From Litsea cubeba (taxonomy: Eukaryota; Streptophyta; Magnoliopsida; Laurales; Lauraceae), in the NCBI GenBank assembly GCA_012931725.1, contig CM022947.1:25210678-25274677 (forward strand): a stretch of DNA of 64,000 bases, read 5' to 3'. The position numbers were made by a program, and so were the translations under genes. This document shows positions 1 through 10,156 of the stretch, one piece after another. The notes beneath the pieces were generated by a model that was not told the DNA's origin, made no database searches, and saw nothing but the letters and a program-made list of their open reading frames with translations. The number at the start of each line of letters is the position of its first letter. The stretch's first letter is position 1.

Positions 1-2430
1 GGGAGATTGGCCTACATCAGACGGTTCATCTCCAATCTTTCGGGGAAATGCCGTCCATTCTCCCGGTTGATGAAAAAAGGTGTAAACTTTGTCTGGGATG
101 CTGACTGTGAAGCTGCTTTCCAAGACATCAAGTCATACCTGACAAAACCTCCAGTGTTAGCTGCTCCTAACACTGGAAAACCATTCATCTTGTACACAAG
201 AGCCCTTGATCACTCTCTGGGAGCTCTGCTTGCACAAGAAAATGATCAAAGAAAAGAAGCTGCTATATATTACCTCAGCCGCATGCTAGTAGGTGCAGAG
301 CATCGCTACTCACCAGTTGAAAAAGAATGTCTTGCAGTGATGTTCGCCGTACAAAAGCTGCGTCACTACTTGCTTTCCAACACAGTCTACCTGGTCTCGA
401 GGGTCAACCTCTTGAAGGTCCTTGTCACAAAGGCAGGTTCTCTCAATGCTCGACTGGCAAAATGGTCCATCCTTCTGTCACAATTTGATATTAGGTATGT
501 ACCACAAAAAGCAATCAAAGGGCAAGCTCTAGCGGATTTCCTCGCAGAGCATCCATTGCCTAAAGATTCTCCACTCAGAGATGATCTCCCAGACGAACCA
601 GTCTACAATGTGGAGACTTTCTCACAAAGTGCCTCCTGGGACATGTACTTTGACGGTGCAACCAGGACAAATGAAAAAAGACAGCTGATCTCGGGAGTTG
701 GCATCCTCTTTGTTAGCCCCGACAAATACATGATTCCACACGCTTTCTCGCTACTGGAACCATGCACAAACAATGCAGCTGAATATCAAGCTCTGATCTT
801 AGGATTGGAACTCACCATCGAATCCGGTATCACCATGCTGGAAGTCTTTGGAGACTCTCAACTGATCGTCAACCAGATGAATCAGAAATTTGAAGTCAGG
901 AAGCCAGATTTGCTGCCCTACTACAACAAGGCACAATCACTTCTGCAAAAGTTTGACATCTGTCACATCACCCACATTCGTAGAGGTGAAAATATACGTG
1001 CAGATGCCCTAGCCGGACTTGCCGCATCCATGGCAATCCAGGAAGGGGAAAACATGCAAATCACAGTGTGCGAAAGGAGAATCCTCCCTCCTCTTAACAC
1101 ACACCAAGCAGTTGCTGAATGCCACCAAGTGGTCGGAAGTCGGATTTCAATCCTTCAAACTTCAATTGGCGACTGGAGGGATCCGTTCATTGATTACATT
1201 ATGTTCGGAATCCTACCTGAAGATCCAAAAGAACGGATAAGCATCCAAAGGCGAACCCCAAGCTTCCATTTGGATATTCCTTCAAAAATCCTTTACAGGA
1301 AATCCTTCAACGGAGTACTTCTACGCTGCTTGTCACAACAAGAGGCTAAAGAAACACTCAAAGAAGTTCATGCTGGTCTTTGCGGAGCTCATCAGGCTGG
1401 ACCTAAGCTCTATGATCAGATAAAAAGGTTAGGATATTACTGGCCTACCATGGTAGCTGACGCAATGCAATTTGCCAAGCGCTGCCAACAATGCCAAGTT
1501 CATGGAGATTGCATTCACATGCCTCCAGAATGGCTGCATCCTACAGCGATCTCATGGCCTTTCGAAGCCTGGGGTATGGACATCATAGGTCCTATTTCTC
1601 CCCCTTCAAGCAAAGGTCATCGCTTCATCTTCGCCGCCACGGATTACTTCTCCAAGTGGTCAGAAGCATTTGCGTTTAACGAAATGAAGACCTCATCAGT
1701 CCTTCAGTTCCTGCGCACCAACATCATTTGTCGTTTCGGCATACCCAAAAGATTCGTCCATGATAACGGACCACAGTTCCGGGATCATCGATTCTACAGG
1801 TTCTGCGACAAATACAAAATCCAAAGCTGTCCTTCGACTCCATACAATCCGGCAGCAAACGGGTTAGCAGAAGCTTTCAACAAGACACTCTGCAAAATCC
1901 TCAAAAAAATGGTCTCTAGTCACAAAAGAGACTGGAGCGACAAAATGTCCGAAGCTTTGTGGGCCTATCGAACCACCGTTCGAGGACCAACCCATAGCAC
2001 ACCATTCTCCTTGGTCTATGGATGCGAAGCTGTCGTGCCCTTGGAAGTACAAATTCCTTCCTTGAGGGTATCCTTGCAAAATGACATGACTCAAGAAAGC
2101 AATGTCAAATTGCGGCTCCATGAGCTGGACAATCTCGATGAGAGACGGCTCGAAGCTCAACAAAGCATTGAACTTTACCAAGCACGTATGGCAGGATCTT
2201 TCGATAAAAAGGTCAGGCAACGTGCCTACAAAAAGAGTGACTTGGTTCTTGCGGTAAAAAGACCAATGGTCTTCGCTCACAAGTCCAAAGGCAAATTTGA
2301 GCCAAAATGGGAGGGACCCTACGTCATCGACAAGGTTTTCTCTAACGGCGCATACGCACTCCTAAACATGGAAGGTGACAGATGTATGCTGCCCATCAAC
2401 GACAAGTTCTTAAAGCGGTACTACCCTTGA
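1..2430 (+). CDS. Ty3/gypsy pol: RNase H, second RNase H and integrase (5' partial, open)
   Basis: The frame is open from the first base (ggg aga ttg) to the TGA at 2428-2430, so the true start lies upstream. Residues below count from the TTG at 7. The retroviral-type RNase H spans about 25-185. A second RNase H begins near 209 (MYFDGA) with candidate acidic residues D216, E259, D283 and D333. The integrase zinc finger has H455, H462, C493 and C496. The integrase core has D525, D586 and E622, a spacing of 60 and 35 residues that fits DD35E. No chromodomain is seen at the C-terminus. The product would degrade RNA in the RNA:DNA hybrid and insert the cDNA. There are no internal stops over about 808 codons, unlike the copy at 29,566-32,943. 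Confidence 0.95.
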   Translation, partial: GRLAYIRRFISNLSGKCRPFSRLMKKGVNFVWDADCEAAFQDIKSYLTKPPVLAAPNTGKPFILYTRALDHSLGALLAQENDQRKEAAIYYLSRMLVGAEHRYSPVEKECLAVMFAVQKLRHYLLSNTVYLVSRVNLLKVLVTKAGSLNARLAKWSILLSQFDIRYVPQKAIKGQALADFLAEHPLPKDSPLRDDLPDEPVYNVETFSQSASWDMYFDGATRTNEKRQLISGVGILFVSPDKYMIPHAFSLLEPCTNNAAEYQALILGLELTIESGITMLEVFGDSQLIVNQMNQKFEVRKPDLLPYYNKAQSLLQKFDICHITHIRRGENIRADALAGLAASMAIQEGENMQITVCERRILPPLNTHQAVAECHQVVGSRISILQTSIGDWRDPFIDYIMFGILPEDPKERISIQRRTPSFHLDIPSKILYRKSFNGVLLRCLSQQEAKETLKEVHAGLCGAHQAGPKLYDQIKRLGYYWPTMVADAMQFAKRCQQCQVHGDCIHMPPEWLHPTAISWPFEAWGMDIIGPISPPSSKGHRFIFAATDYFSKWSEAFAFNEMKTSSVLQFLRTNIICRFGIPKRFVHDNGPQFRDHRFYRFCDKYKIQSCPSTPYNPAANGLAEAFNKTLCKILKKMVSSHKRDWSDKMSEALWAYRTTVRGPTHSTPFSLVYGCEAVVPLEVQIPSLRVSLQNDMTQESNVKLRLHELDNLDERRLEAQQSIELYQARMAGSFDKKVRQRAYKKSDLVLAVKRPMVFAHKSKGKFEPKWEGPYVIDKVFSNGAYALLNMEGDRCMLPINDKFLKRYYP

Positions 2431-2779
2431 AGACTTACCCAACTGGGTAAGAGCAATGCCTGTACGGCCAAAACCGGTTTCTAGGTACACGCTCGTTAAA
2501 CCCACCCTTTTTTTTAGAATTTTCATGTCAAATATTGAAATTTCTAGAAATCTAAAACAATGCTTACTTTCATCGTTTCATTGTTCAAAAAAAAAAATCC
2601 AAGTTTAGGAACCTTTCCCTAACTTGACCAAAATTTTCAACCCTTGAACCCAAAATTCATGGTTGAAACAAAATCCGGATTCAGGGATTTCCACCCTAGT
2701 CCACCATGCCTTTTACCGCCAAAATGGTTTTAGGTCAAAACTTACGACCCTCGTGTCTTTAAACAAAAAAATGGTTTTT

Positions 2780-3245
2780 CACAAAAACCGCGAGGAAGCG
2801 ACGCTTAGTCGATACTCGCACAAATTGGAAGAATGCGAACCACGTTCGACACTTCCAAAATCGCAGGGAAGCGACATTTCGTCGATACTTGCAAAATCCA
2901 AAACCGTGGAAACGCAACATTTCAGTTGATATCCACAACCCAAATCTCAAAGGTTCGAAAAAACCTAAAAACTGTGGAGACGCAACATTTCAGTTGATAT
3001 CCATGACCCAAGGTTCGAGAAAACCACAAATTTCAAAAATCGTGGGGAAACGACATCAAGTCAGTACCCGCAAAACCAAAATTTTTGAAAAGCAAGGATG
3101 CGACATTCCATCGATACTTGCACCCAAATCCGCGAGGATGCGACATTCCATCGATACTCGCAACCGAATGAGCAAGGATGCGACATTCCATCGATACTTG
3201 CAAGAACATTCAGCAGGGAGGCGACTTTTAGTCGATACTTGCATT
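2780..3245. repeat. Degenerate tandem array with the TCGATACTTGCA core
   Basis: Downstream of pol a degenerate unit repeats about nine times. It combines a GCGACATT-type block with TCGATACTTGCA or TTGATATCCA. The clearest copies lie between 3,095 and 3,245, where GCGACATTCCATCGATACT recurs at about 50-60 bp spacing. The matching array in the second Tat copy is at 28,796-29,230. No coding role is evident; the short frames across it are by-products of the repeat. Confidence 0.8.
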
Positions 3246-3560
3246 TTTTGAAAACCAAACCGGCTATAAATGCCATCAAAACAGGCTATAAATGCCACAA
3301 ACCGGCTATCGATGCCACCAAAACAAAACCGGCTATCAATGCCACAAAAAAAAAACTTGGATTTCAAAAAAAAAAAACCGGCTATCAATGCCACCAAAAC
3401 AAAAAAACGGCTATAAATGCCACAAAACAAACCGGCTATCAATGCCACCAAAACTGGCTATAGATGCCACAAACAAAAAAAAACTCGGCTATCAATGCCA
3501 CAAGAAAAGCTGGCTCTCATGCCAAAATTGGCTTCCATGCCACAAACAAAAACCTGGCTT
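3246..3560. repeat. Tandem array of a ~20-30 bp unit, GGCTATCAATGCCAC
   Basis: About ten units of CCGGCTAT(C/A)(A/G)ATGCCAC are separated by A-rich spacers that often contain AAAACAAA. The reverse-complement form, TGGCATTGATAGCCGG, makes up the array at 28,530-28,795 in copy 2. A related TGGCATTTATAGCCGATTTT motif occurs in the Tat LTR. Spacer length varies because of homopolymer A runs. Confidence 0.85.
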
Positions 3561-3620
3561 TCATGCCAAAACAATCACTTGACAAAAGATTTTCACAAAA
3601 TGACAACCTTTTGATCAAAT

Positions 3621-3755
3621 CCCATTTAGCAATTACTTTTATCACAAAAAGATTCAAGTGAGCGTAGGGATAACAAAAAAAGAAGAGCATCCCATTTAGC
3701 AATTACTTTTATCACAAAAAGATTCAAGTGAGCGTAGGGATAACAAAAAAAAGAA
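3621..3755. repeat. Two tandem copies of a 65-70 bp unit
   Basis: A unit starting CCCATTTAGCAATTACTTTT and ending in an A-rich tail with GGGATAACAAAA is repeated at 3,621-3,690 and 3,691-3,755. The second Tat copy has five units at the equivalent place (28,145-28,480), so copy number varies between family members. Confidence 0.9.
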
Positions 3756-3896
3756 AAGAGTACCAAAAAATACATGTGGTACCAAAAAAAAAAAAAAGAA
3801 AGTGTTCACAAGCACTACAAAAAAAATAAGTACCAAAAAAAATACAAGTGGTACCAAAAAAAAAAAAGAAAAGAGAGAAGGATGATATACAGGAGC
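3756..3896. repeat. A-rich GTACCAAAAAA low-complexity tract
   Basis: The tract consists of repeated GTACCAAAAAA and TACAAAAAA words between the 70-bp repeats and the last exon of the antisense gene. The same kind of sequence follows the stop of the antisense gene in copy 2, around 28,010-28,145. It is probably the 3' untranslated region of that gene. Confidence 0.6.
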
Positions 3897-6411
3897 TCAG
3901 TCAAAAATGGTCTCCAGCCAAGAGTTCAGCTCCCCAAGCAAACTTTTAGCCTCATCCATCAAGGATTCCAAGGCACGCTTCTTCAGGAACCTGCCATGAG
4001 ATGCTGGAGTGGGCTGTACCCCTTCTTTCACACCAGGAAGCTTACCTCGAGCAGTTTGCCATTGTTCCTCCTCATCAGACTTCCTTTTGAGAACCCGTTC
4101 GGCATCTGCAACCTGGTGAATCAGAGCACTCTCCCTGTCGCGAGCCTCTATTATGGCAGTCCACTTGGCAGCGACTTGTGCCTGCAAATGCTCAAGACGT
4201 TTCCTGGCCTCATCGACCTCCCTGTCAAGGATGTTAAGGTCATGTGTCAGATTGATGATGGCTAGCTCTTCTAAGTTCCTCTTTCGGACTGCCTGCTTCT
4301 TGCTTTCTGTAGCCTCATCCAGGTCAGACTTAGCCTTATCAGCAGGGTCCAGGAACATCTCCTTGAAGAATTGGTCATCAGCCAAACTAACGGTCTCAAA
4401 CCACTTGTCACCCAGTGCAATGATCCTATCAACGATCGCCCTGGCACCTGTGACATCCAGACCAGCCTCTTCAGCATCACTGAGAATCTCCTGCACATGC
4501 TGGATCATGCCAAATCCGGCTTCCAAGTGCCCAGAAAAGAGAGTCTCAATCCAAGAGCTCAGAACTCGCACCACCACCTTCTTCGCAAAAAGAAGAGATG
4601 GCCCAGCTGAAGATTCGCCCAACTCCGTTGGTCGGCTACTCATATCATCATCTGTTGAAAGAGTAACAAAAGAACTCTTTCCAGCTGAAGCTGCTCCTGC
4701 TCGGGAAGGAATCTCAGCGCGAGGAATCTCCTCAATATTGTCAGAGCTGGTCCCAGGAATCTCTACCTCTGGATCAACCTCTGGCATCTCTTGCTCTGGA
4801 AGCGACGGATCCTCCTCTGTCACTTCAAAACCTGCAAAGGAAACACAAAAAGGTATGAATATGACCCTGTTTGAAAATCATTATCAGAGTTATAACTACA
4901 AAATACCTTCTTCGACGACTGGTGGAACACTTTCCTCCTCCATGAACTCATCGGAAGCATCATCAACATTTGCGTCTATCGATGGTTCAAAGTCATCGGA
5001 ATCCTGTGGCAAGTCAGCTGACAAAAAAAAAATGTGTTAGCAAACCGAGTCACAAACAAAAAAAAAAAGAGAAAAAGAAGTCATACCAATTGGAGACTCT
5101 GGAATCACTCCAGAGCCCCTCGGTTCTTCTTCAGGTGCCTCGACAGGATCCGTCACCACCTCATCGACCGGAACCTCAGGCATCATCAAGTCTTCCTCTG
5201 CTAAAAAAAAAAAGAAGAAAAGCAGAAACAAGAAGCAAATCATAACATGAAAAAAAAAATCCCATGAAAAGAAATGGAAAGAGAAAAAGGAAGAATCATA
5301 CCTTCACCGACGGTCTCTTCTTCTCGGCTTCTCTTCTCTGGAGGCTCGTCAGCATCCACTGGCACATCCTCATTGATAGTAAGAGGAACTTCCAAGTTAG
5401 GAGAGTCCTCATGCTGCCCCTCGCTGCGATGATGACTCCTCCTCCTCTTACCTCTGCGGGCTCGCTTCTTAGAGGAACCTGCCCCGCTGTCAGAGTCAGG
5501 TTTCCCACTTGACTCCTCACTGGATGGTCTGCTCTTGCCAGTAGACTCCACGGAAGCTTGCCTCTGTGCCGCTTGCATCCAAGCGCCAAGTTCGGCTTCC
5601 TCCTGTTCTAGCTGCTCCAAAGCCTCATCAGGTATCTCTCGAACAGCTTCAGAACCGATGACGCCCTGGTCACCGAGAAAGCCTATCTTGTGCTTCTCTC
5701 CAGAAAGGAAGGCCCAAACTTCCTCTCGCCGGATGCCATCCGACTTTCCAAGGCCCTTTCCAGATGCCAGCTTCACATCAAGCTCCTTCTTGGAAAGCCC
5801 CCGATATGACGAGAAGCTCTCCGCGAACCACTTCGCAAAGCCGGCAGTCCGGGAAGTCAGCAACACAGGATAAGAAATCATGGCTGTAGTGTCTTCAGCA
5901 CTATAGAAAGCCCATGCATTTCTCCCATCCTGTAAGCCTCCAAAGCGCTTCACCATGCTTGAAGGCGCTCCAACAACGCCTTGAGAAAAGCCCAGCTGCA
6001 AAGCAAAGCGAGAAGGTACATACGGCTGGATGTCGACGAAAAGATGTCTACGGTACACCATCGTGCCGACACGTATGCTGAAAAGCCACTCTCTCTCTGC
6101 ATTTGTCAAGGAATAATGCCTTCCCGACCCCGCCCTGGTAGATTCTCGGGAGGCACCAAAATCAAAAGCCTTCTTCCGCAACTCCGGAGAAAGCTTCACT
6201 GAAGACTGCCCCATCTCGACGTCCCTGAACCGTCGGATCCTCATGCGGGCAAACAAAAGTGATTCGGACACGGCTTTGCCCTTAGCCAGTCGAATCATCA
6301 GAGGATCATCATCCTGAGCAGCACCCAGCCGATGGAAGCCAGGACAGTGGTATACATACCACGAATAAAAGACATGGGCTGAAAATACCCTATTCATGGG
6401 AAGCCCAAGCC
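3897..6411 (-). CDS. Antisense spliced gene in a Tat element: plant-mobile-domain-like N-terminal region and coiled-coil C-terminus (5' partial)
   Basis: Reading down the minus strand, the exons are 6411-5302, 5197-5087, 5017-4907 and 4831-3897. All three introns begin GT, end AG and are phase 1; exons 2 and 3 are each exactly 111 bp. The joined frame is open to the TGA at 3899-3897. The N-terminal part is the C-terminal side of a domain resembling the plant mobile domain (aminotransferase-like family). A serine-, acidic- and Arg/Lys-rich linker follows, with a basic patch near 5,430-5,465. Exon 4 encodes an acidic stretch, then a heptad-like, charge-rich segment typical of coiled coils. The start codon was lost at the 6,411 break; copy 2 retains it at 25,241. 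Antisense genes between pol and the 3' LTR are known from Tat-lineage elements. Its function is unknown. The domain assignment is from family knowledge; the gene structure is seen directly. Confidence 0.8.
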
Positions 6412-8263
6412 TGGTGAGTGTAGTGGTACACCCTTTGGTTACGCCCAGGCTAATATACCGGGGGTGGGAGGCCCTCACACTCGATGTGGGACAAAGGCAC
6501 AAGGGTTACAGCCAAGAGGTTACAGCCCGAGTGTATACAATAGGCGCGGGGCCCTGGGCCTCGCCCATCCCCTGTGGGGGACCACCTGTGCGGGCACCGC
6601 CACGCGGACGCTGCGCAGGACGTGTCCCTACAAAAATGTGCAGTTCCTCAAATGATCCACACAATGGGCTTACATAATGCTCAAAAAAGTATTTAGACAT
6701 AGTGAAGCCCACCACAGCTCCCATCACTTTTTATACATTTAGTATTTTGTGGGTCCCAACCGATTTGAAAAGTTAAAAGACACTTTTTCCATAATAAATA
6801 TGATTATTCTCATCTTCCCCTCTATATACAAAAAAAAAACTTCTTAATAACCAATCACATTGAAACCACAAGGTTGGTAGTATGTATGGCCTTTCGAAAG
6901 AACCTCCTTGGTGAATCTTGGTTAATTAAGATGGAATGGCAAAAAAGGAGAGATGGTATGCAATTCTCTAGAGTGAGAGGTGAGCAATTCCCAAGCATGC
7001 CTTGGGTCTCCAATGGAGCTATTTATATAGAGTTTGGGCTCCCTTTGTTTCTTTTTTTGGTTCCTCTTTTCTTGCTTGAAATCTTCATTATTTGGAAACA
7101 ATTTTCTTTCTCGGCAACCAAGTTTGCTAGTAATTAGTAGCTTGTCAATAAAAAAAAATATATATTGCCAATCACTTTCTAAATTTGGAATCCAAGCAAA
7201 TCAATCCTTGATTGAGGCCACACTTGATTGAAATTTCCAAGTCCATGATAGGCCCCACCTTGAACCTCATTGTGCAACACAAAAAGAGTGAGGACCCCAC
7301 ATGGGGCGTGTGAAAATATGGGTGCCTAGTGTTGGACGACCTTCACTTCATGGTTGGTTCTCTTTTCTTTTCTTTTTTCTTTTTTTTAATGGAAGAAGAA
7401 TCTTAAATCCGAGTTTTCAGATTTGAATGGAAATCATGATAGCTTGGGGGGTCCATATATTATATGCACAACTTGAATGGTCTGGACGTCCATGTGCAAG
7501 TTTGAAGAGAATTCTCATTGGCTTCACTTTCTTCTTTTGATTTTTTGGCAAGGAAGGGTCCTTGCATTCTTTCCTCCTTTGTTTCTCTTTCCCCACAATT
7601 ATCCCTATCTTCTTTCCTCTCTTGCTTTTGAATTTTGAATCTTGAGATTTGAAAAATATCTTCAAAAATTGGAAATTTAGCCATGAATGGACTCCCCTCT
7701 TGGACGCCTCACTTGTGTGACTTACACATGTGCATGTGTGGGCTCACACATGTGCATGTGTGCTTTTTTTCATTTCCTGCAAGCCAAAAAGTGAATTTCA
7801 TGTGAAAAGACAAATTTACCCTTAATTCATAGCTGCATGACTGCATGCCCATCTCTCTTGAAATGATGAATTAATGCACCTGATGATTAATTCATTTCAT
7901 GAAAAAAACACATCTGAAAAATCTTTCCAAAAATAAAATTAAAAAATGGTAGGTTTCATGATTTGATGCAAAAATGATTGTTTTTGAGCAAATTATACAT
8001 GAATGCACTATAATAATAAAAATGCATAAAATCATGATATGACACTGAATGAGGCTCTCTTGGCTTGATAAGTCCTTAAACTTACCAAAAATAACCATGA
8101 AAATGTGTATTTTTAAGGACTCATCACGTTCACCATGCACCCACCCCCAAAAGCTCAGTTGAATGGATCACCGGCAAAATGTTCAATCCAATCGTCATTT
8201 GGGGGACATCAAAGATTAAAAAAAAAAAAAAAACTCTTCAGTCCTATGGTTTTTTTTTTCCAG
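6412..8263. other. Unclassified intergenic/repeat-derived sequence
   Basis: No gene was recognised. Positions 6,412-6,620 are unusually GC-rich for the window. On the minus strand they contain GTCCCACATCGAG, a word often seen in promoters of small plant LTR elements. A minus-strand TATA-like word (TATATAAATAG) lies near 7,019-7,030. A minus-strand LTR could end at GGACTCATCA (about 8,127), but neither target duplication nor primer-binding site was found. A 17-bp palindromic word, ACACATGTGCATGTGTG, occurs twice around 7,723-7,763. The rest is AT-rich and without features. Confidence 0.4.
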
Positions 8264-10149
8264 ATTCTATGTTAGGATTAATTGAAGAAGTAAATTTCTT
8301 TATCAAATGTCGAAGTCAATTACAGCAGTTGTTGTCGGAGGTGGAGTTGGTGGTCTTGCATTACTTGCGATAGTTATTGGTTTTATACGATTTTGCATGC
8401 AGCAATATTGTAAGAACTTTGCAAACAGAAACTCAGACACTAGTTCTTTAGAGCATCAACAATAGGTAGGTTCCATGAAAAAGCCATGCGGGATTTCAGC
8501 AGAACTGCAATCCCAAGTAGTACATATAGCCATTTTATCTAAAAATTTACTCCATTTTCTTCTGAAATTTGTAGTGGAATTAAGGGTGTTAGTGTTGGAA
8601 ATAGGGTGGGCATCTAGGATATGTTTCAAAAACTTTTGACCCACTTGATACAGGGATCAACTATCCAGAAGGCTATAAAACCCAATCTAGGAAGTAAACC
8701 ATCAATCTCAGCCATCATGATCAGTAAATACAATCTATCTAGAAGATAGAAATAACAACTAATAAGCATCCATAATAATCTACAACATGCAAGGAAGTGG
8801 ATTATACCTTTGGAGCTCGGTTGTCCTTTAATGGAGAATTTGCTACTTTCTTTGATGACGAGATCTTTCGCGAATCAAATAGGTTTCTCCAAGACCCAAT
8901 GATCTTCCACGCTATGACCCATATCAGATTCTCTTTTTCTCAAGAAGATGGTGGGATCTTCAAGAGAAAATTACTAGGAACTCAAAGGAGGAACTAGAAT
9001 AGAACTAGAAGAGGGGGAGGAGAAAGACATGTGCAACTCTTGCACAATCAAGGCTTGGGCGTGAATCCCTATCAAGGAATATGCATGGGACATCCAGCCA
9101 TTAATTCATCCTCTATTTATAGCTATAAAGCCACCTCCTCTTTCTAATTGAAATAGAAGTCTTACTTCTTTTTAACAATTAGTAAGTCTCTTGTTTCTAA
9201 TTTAAATAGAAGTCTCACTTCCATTAAAATTAGTAACTTTACTTATATCATATTTAGAAGTCTCACTTCAAATATGATTAGTGACTTTCTAATTCCTTTC
9301 TAATTAAAATAGAAGTTTCACTTCTACTAAAATTAGTAAGTCTACTATTACCACTATTAGAAGTCTCGCTTCAAATAGAAATAGTAACTTTCCTTTTAGA
9401 GTTCACTCATTGGTGACTCAAAGCAAATGAATAGATAAAAACTTGAGTTCATTAATGTCTTAGGATTGAGAGCCTATTGCTAGGGAATTATGAGAGCAGA
9501 CCTTAAAGTAAAGACATTGTTTATAAAGTACTTCTCATAGTCCTTCAATACATCCAATGTACCAGCACTATGATCCAGAATCTTCCATTTTGATGATAGA
9601 GACAAATCATACTATCTCATAGTGATCAAAGTGCTGCAACCTTGTCAGTATGAGATGTCCAGTCTCATCACTGGTTGTGATAATATTTAAGTATAAGATT
9701 TGCCACACATGTCTTCCGTATGTGGATCTCATCCATACACATGTGTTACATCTAATATACTTACAGACTCCGGTTCATCTCATGAACCATCATGTCATTC
9801 GTATTGGTTATGTGCAAATATATAATAAATCACAATTCATCTCATGAAAGGAAAGCATGAATATACTGATAAATAAAAAAATTAATCAATTTATTATATC
9901 ATCTACTGGATTGAGTCCATAAAACTAACAGTTAGGTGCTCATATGCAGCATGACCCTCCCTATCTGGACCACAAGGAAGAAGGCAATTCACACTGAAAG
10001 AGTTCCAGCAAGCTACTAAGCATTTCAGCGGAAGCAATCTCATTGGCTTTGGCAGATTCGGTTTGGTTTATAAGGGCTTGCTTTGTGATGGGATTCTAGT
10101 TGCAATCAAAAGACGTCCAGGCGCACCTTGGAAGTAGTTTGTGGAGGAG
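8264..10149 (+). pseudogene. Receptor-like kinase pseudogene: transmembrane exon and start of kinase domain
   Basis: Two coding fragments are visible. The first, about 8,264-8,455, follows a polypyrimidine tract with CAG. It encodes a hydrophobic Val/Gly/Leu/Ile-rich transmembrane helix followed by basic and cysteine-rich residues, ending near a GT at CAATAG|GTAGG. The second, about 9,970-10,149, encodes a juxtamembrane segment and the kinase N-lobe with the glycine-rich loop GFGRFG and the ATP-binding lysine in VAIKRR. It then runs into a GTATAACC donor. A TAG replaces a codon just before FVEE, and a TGA lies upstream in the same frame. A solo LTR separates the exons and a hAT element starts 8 bp after the second exon's end. 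No later kinase exons were recognised. The family is clear; the subfamily is not assigned. Confidence 0.75.
8593..9930 (-). mobile_element. Solo LTR of the copia A family (internally deleted)
   Basis: The segment begins TGTTGGAAATAGGG and ends CATAAAACTAACA on the + strand. It is flanked on both sides by GTTAG (8,588-8,592 and 9,931-9,935), a 5-bp target duplication. It matches the copia A LTRs at 18,907 and 59,132 but lacks about 0.5 kb after CTTTTAGAGTTCA, near 9,405. The orientation (TG...CA read on the minus strand) matches those LTRs. No internal sequence remains, so it is a solo LTR formed by recombination. A minus-strand TATAAATAGAGG lies near 9,111-9,122, with five GAAGTCTCACTTC-type repeats next to it. 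Confidence 0.92.
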
Positions 10150-10156
10150 GTATAAC

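Larger units (their letters stand above)
1..6411 (+). mobile_element. Tat-lineage Ty3/gypsy retrotransposon, copy 1 (truncated at both ends)
   Basis: This is the 3' half of a large non-chromoviral Ty3/gypsy element on the + strand. It starts inside pol at the window edge and contains RNase H, a second RNase H and integrase. A repeat-rich untranslated stretch follows, then an antisense spliced gene. It is colinear, in inverted orientation, with the complete copy at 21,573-41,914. Similarity stops sharply at about 6,411, inside exon 1 of the antisense gene, where unrelated GC-rich sequence begins. No LTR, polypurine tract or target duplication is present here, so the right end was lost or replaced. 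Two RNase H domains and the absence of a chromodomain place it in the Tat lineage. Confidence 0.9.

Noticed and set aside
1864..2280. Minus-strand open frame opposite integrase, also present at 29,716-30,132
   Set aside because: It mirrors the codon structure of the conserved integrase on the other strand and has no domain of its own. Conservation follows from integrase.
3246..3560. Regularly spaced short repeats resembling a CRISPR array (also at 28,530-28,795)
   Set aside because: Repeat and spacer lengths vary, spacers are A-rich and related to each other, and the context is a plant retrotransposon. It is a retroelement minisatellite.
6412..6700. Possible Cassandra-type TRIM because of the GTCCCACATCG word and GC richness
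   Set aside because: No 5S rRNA-like promoter boxes, no paired LTR and no target duplication were found.
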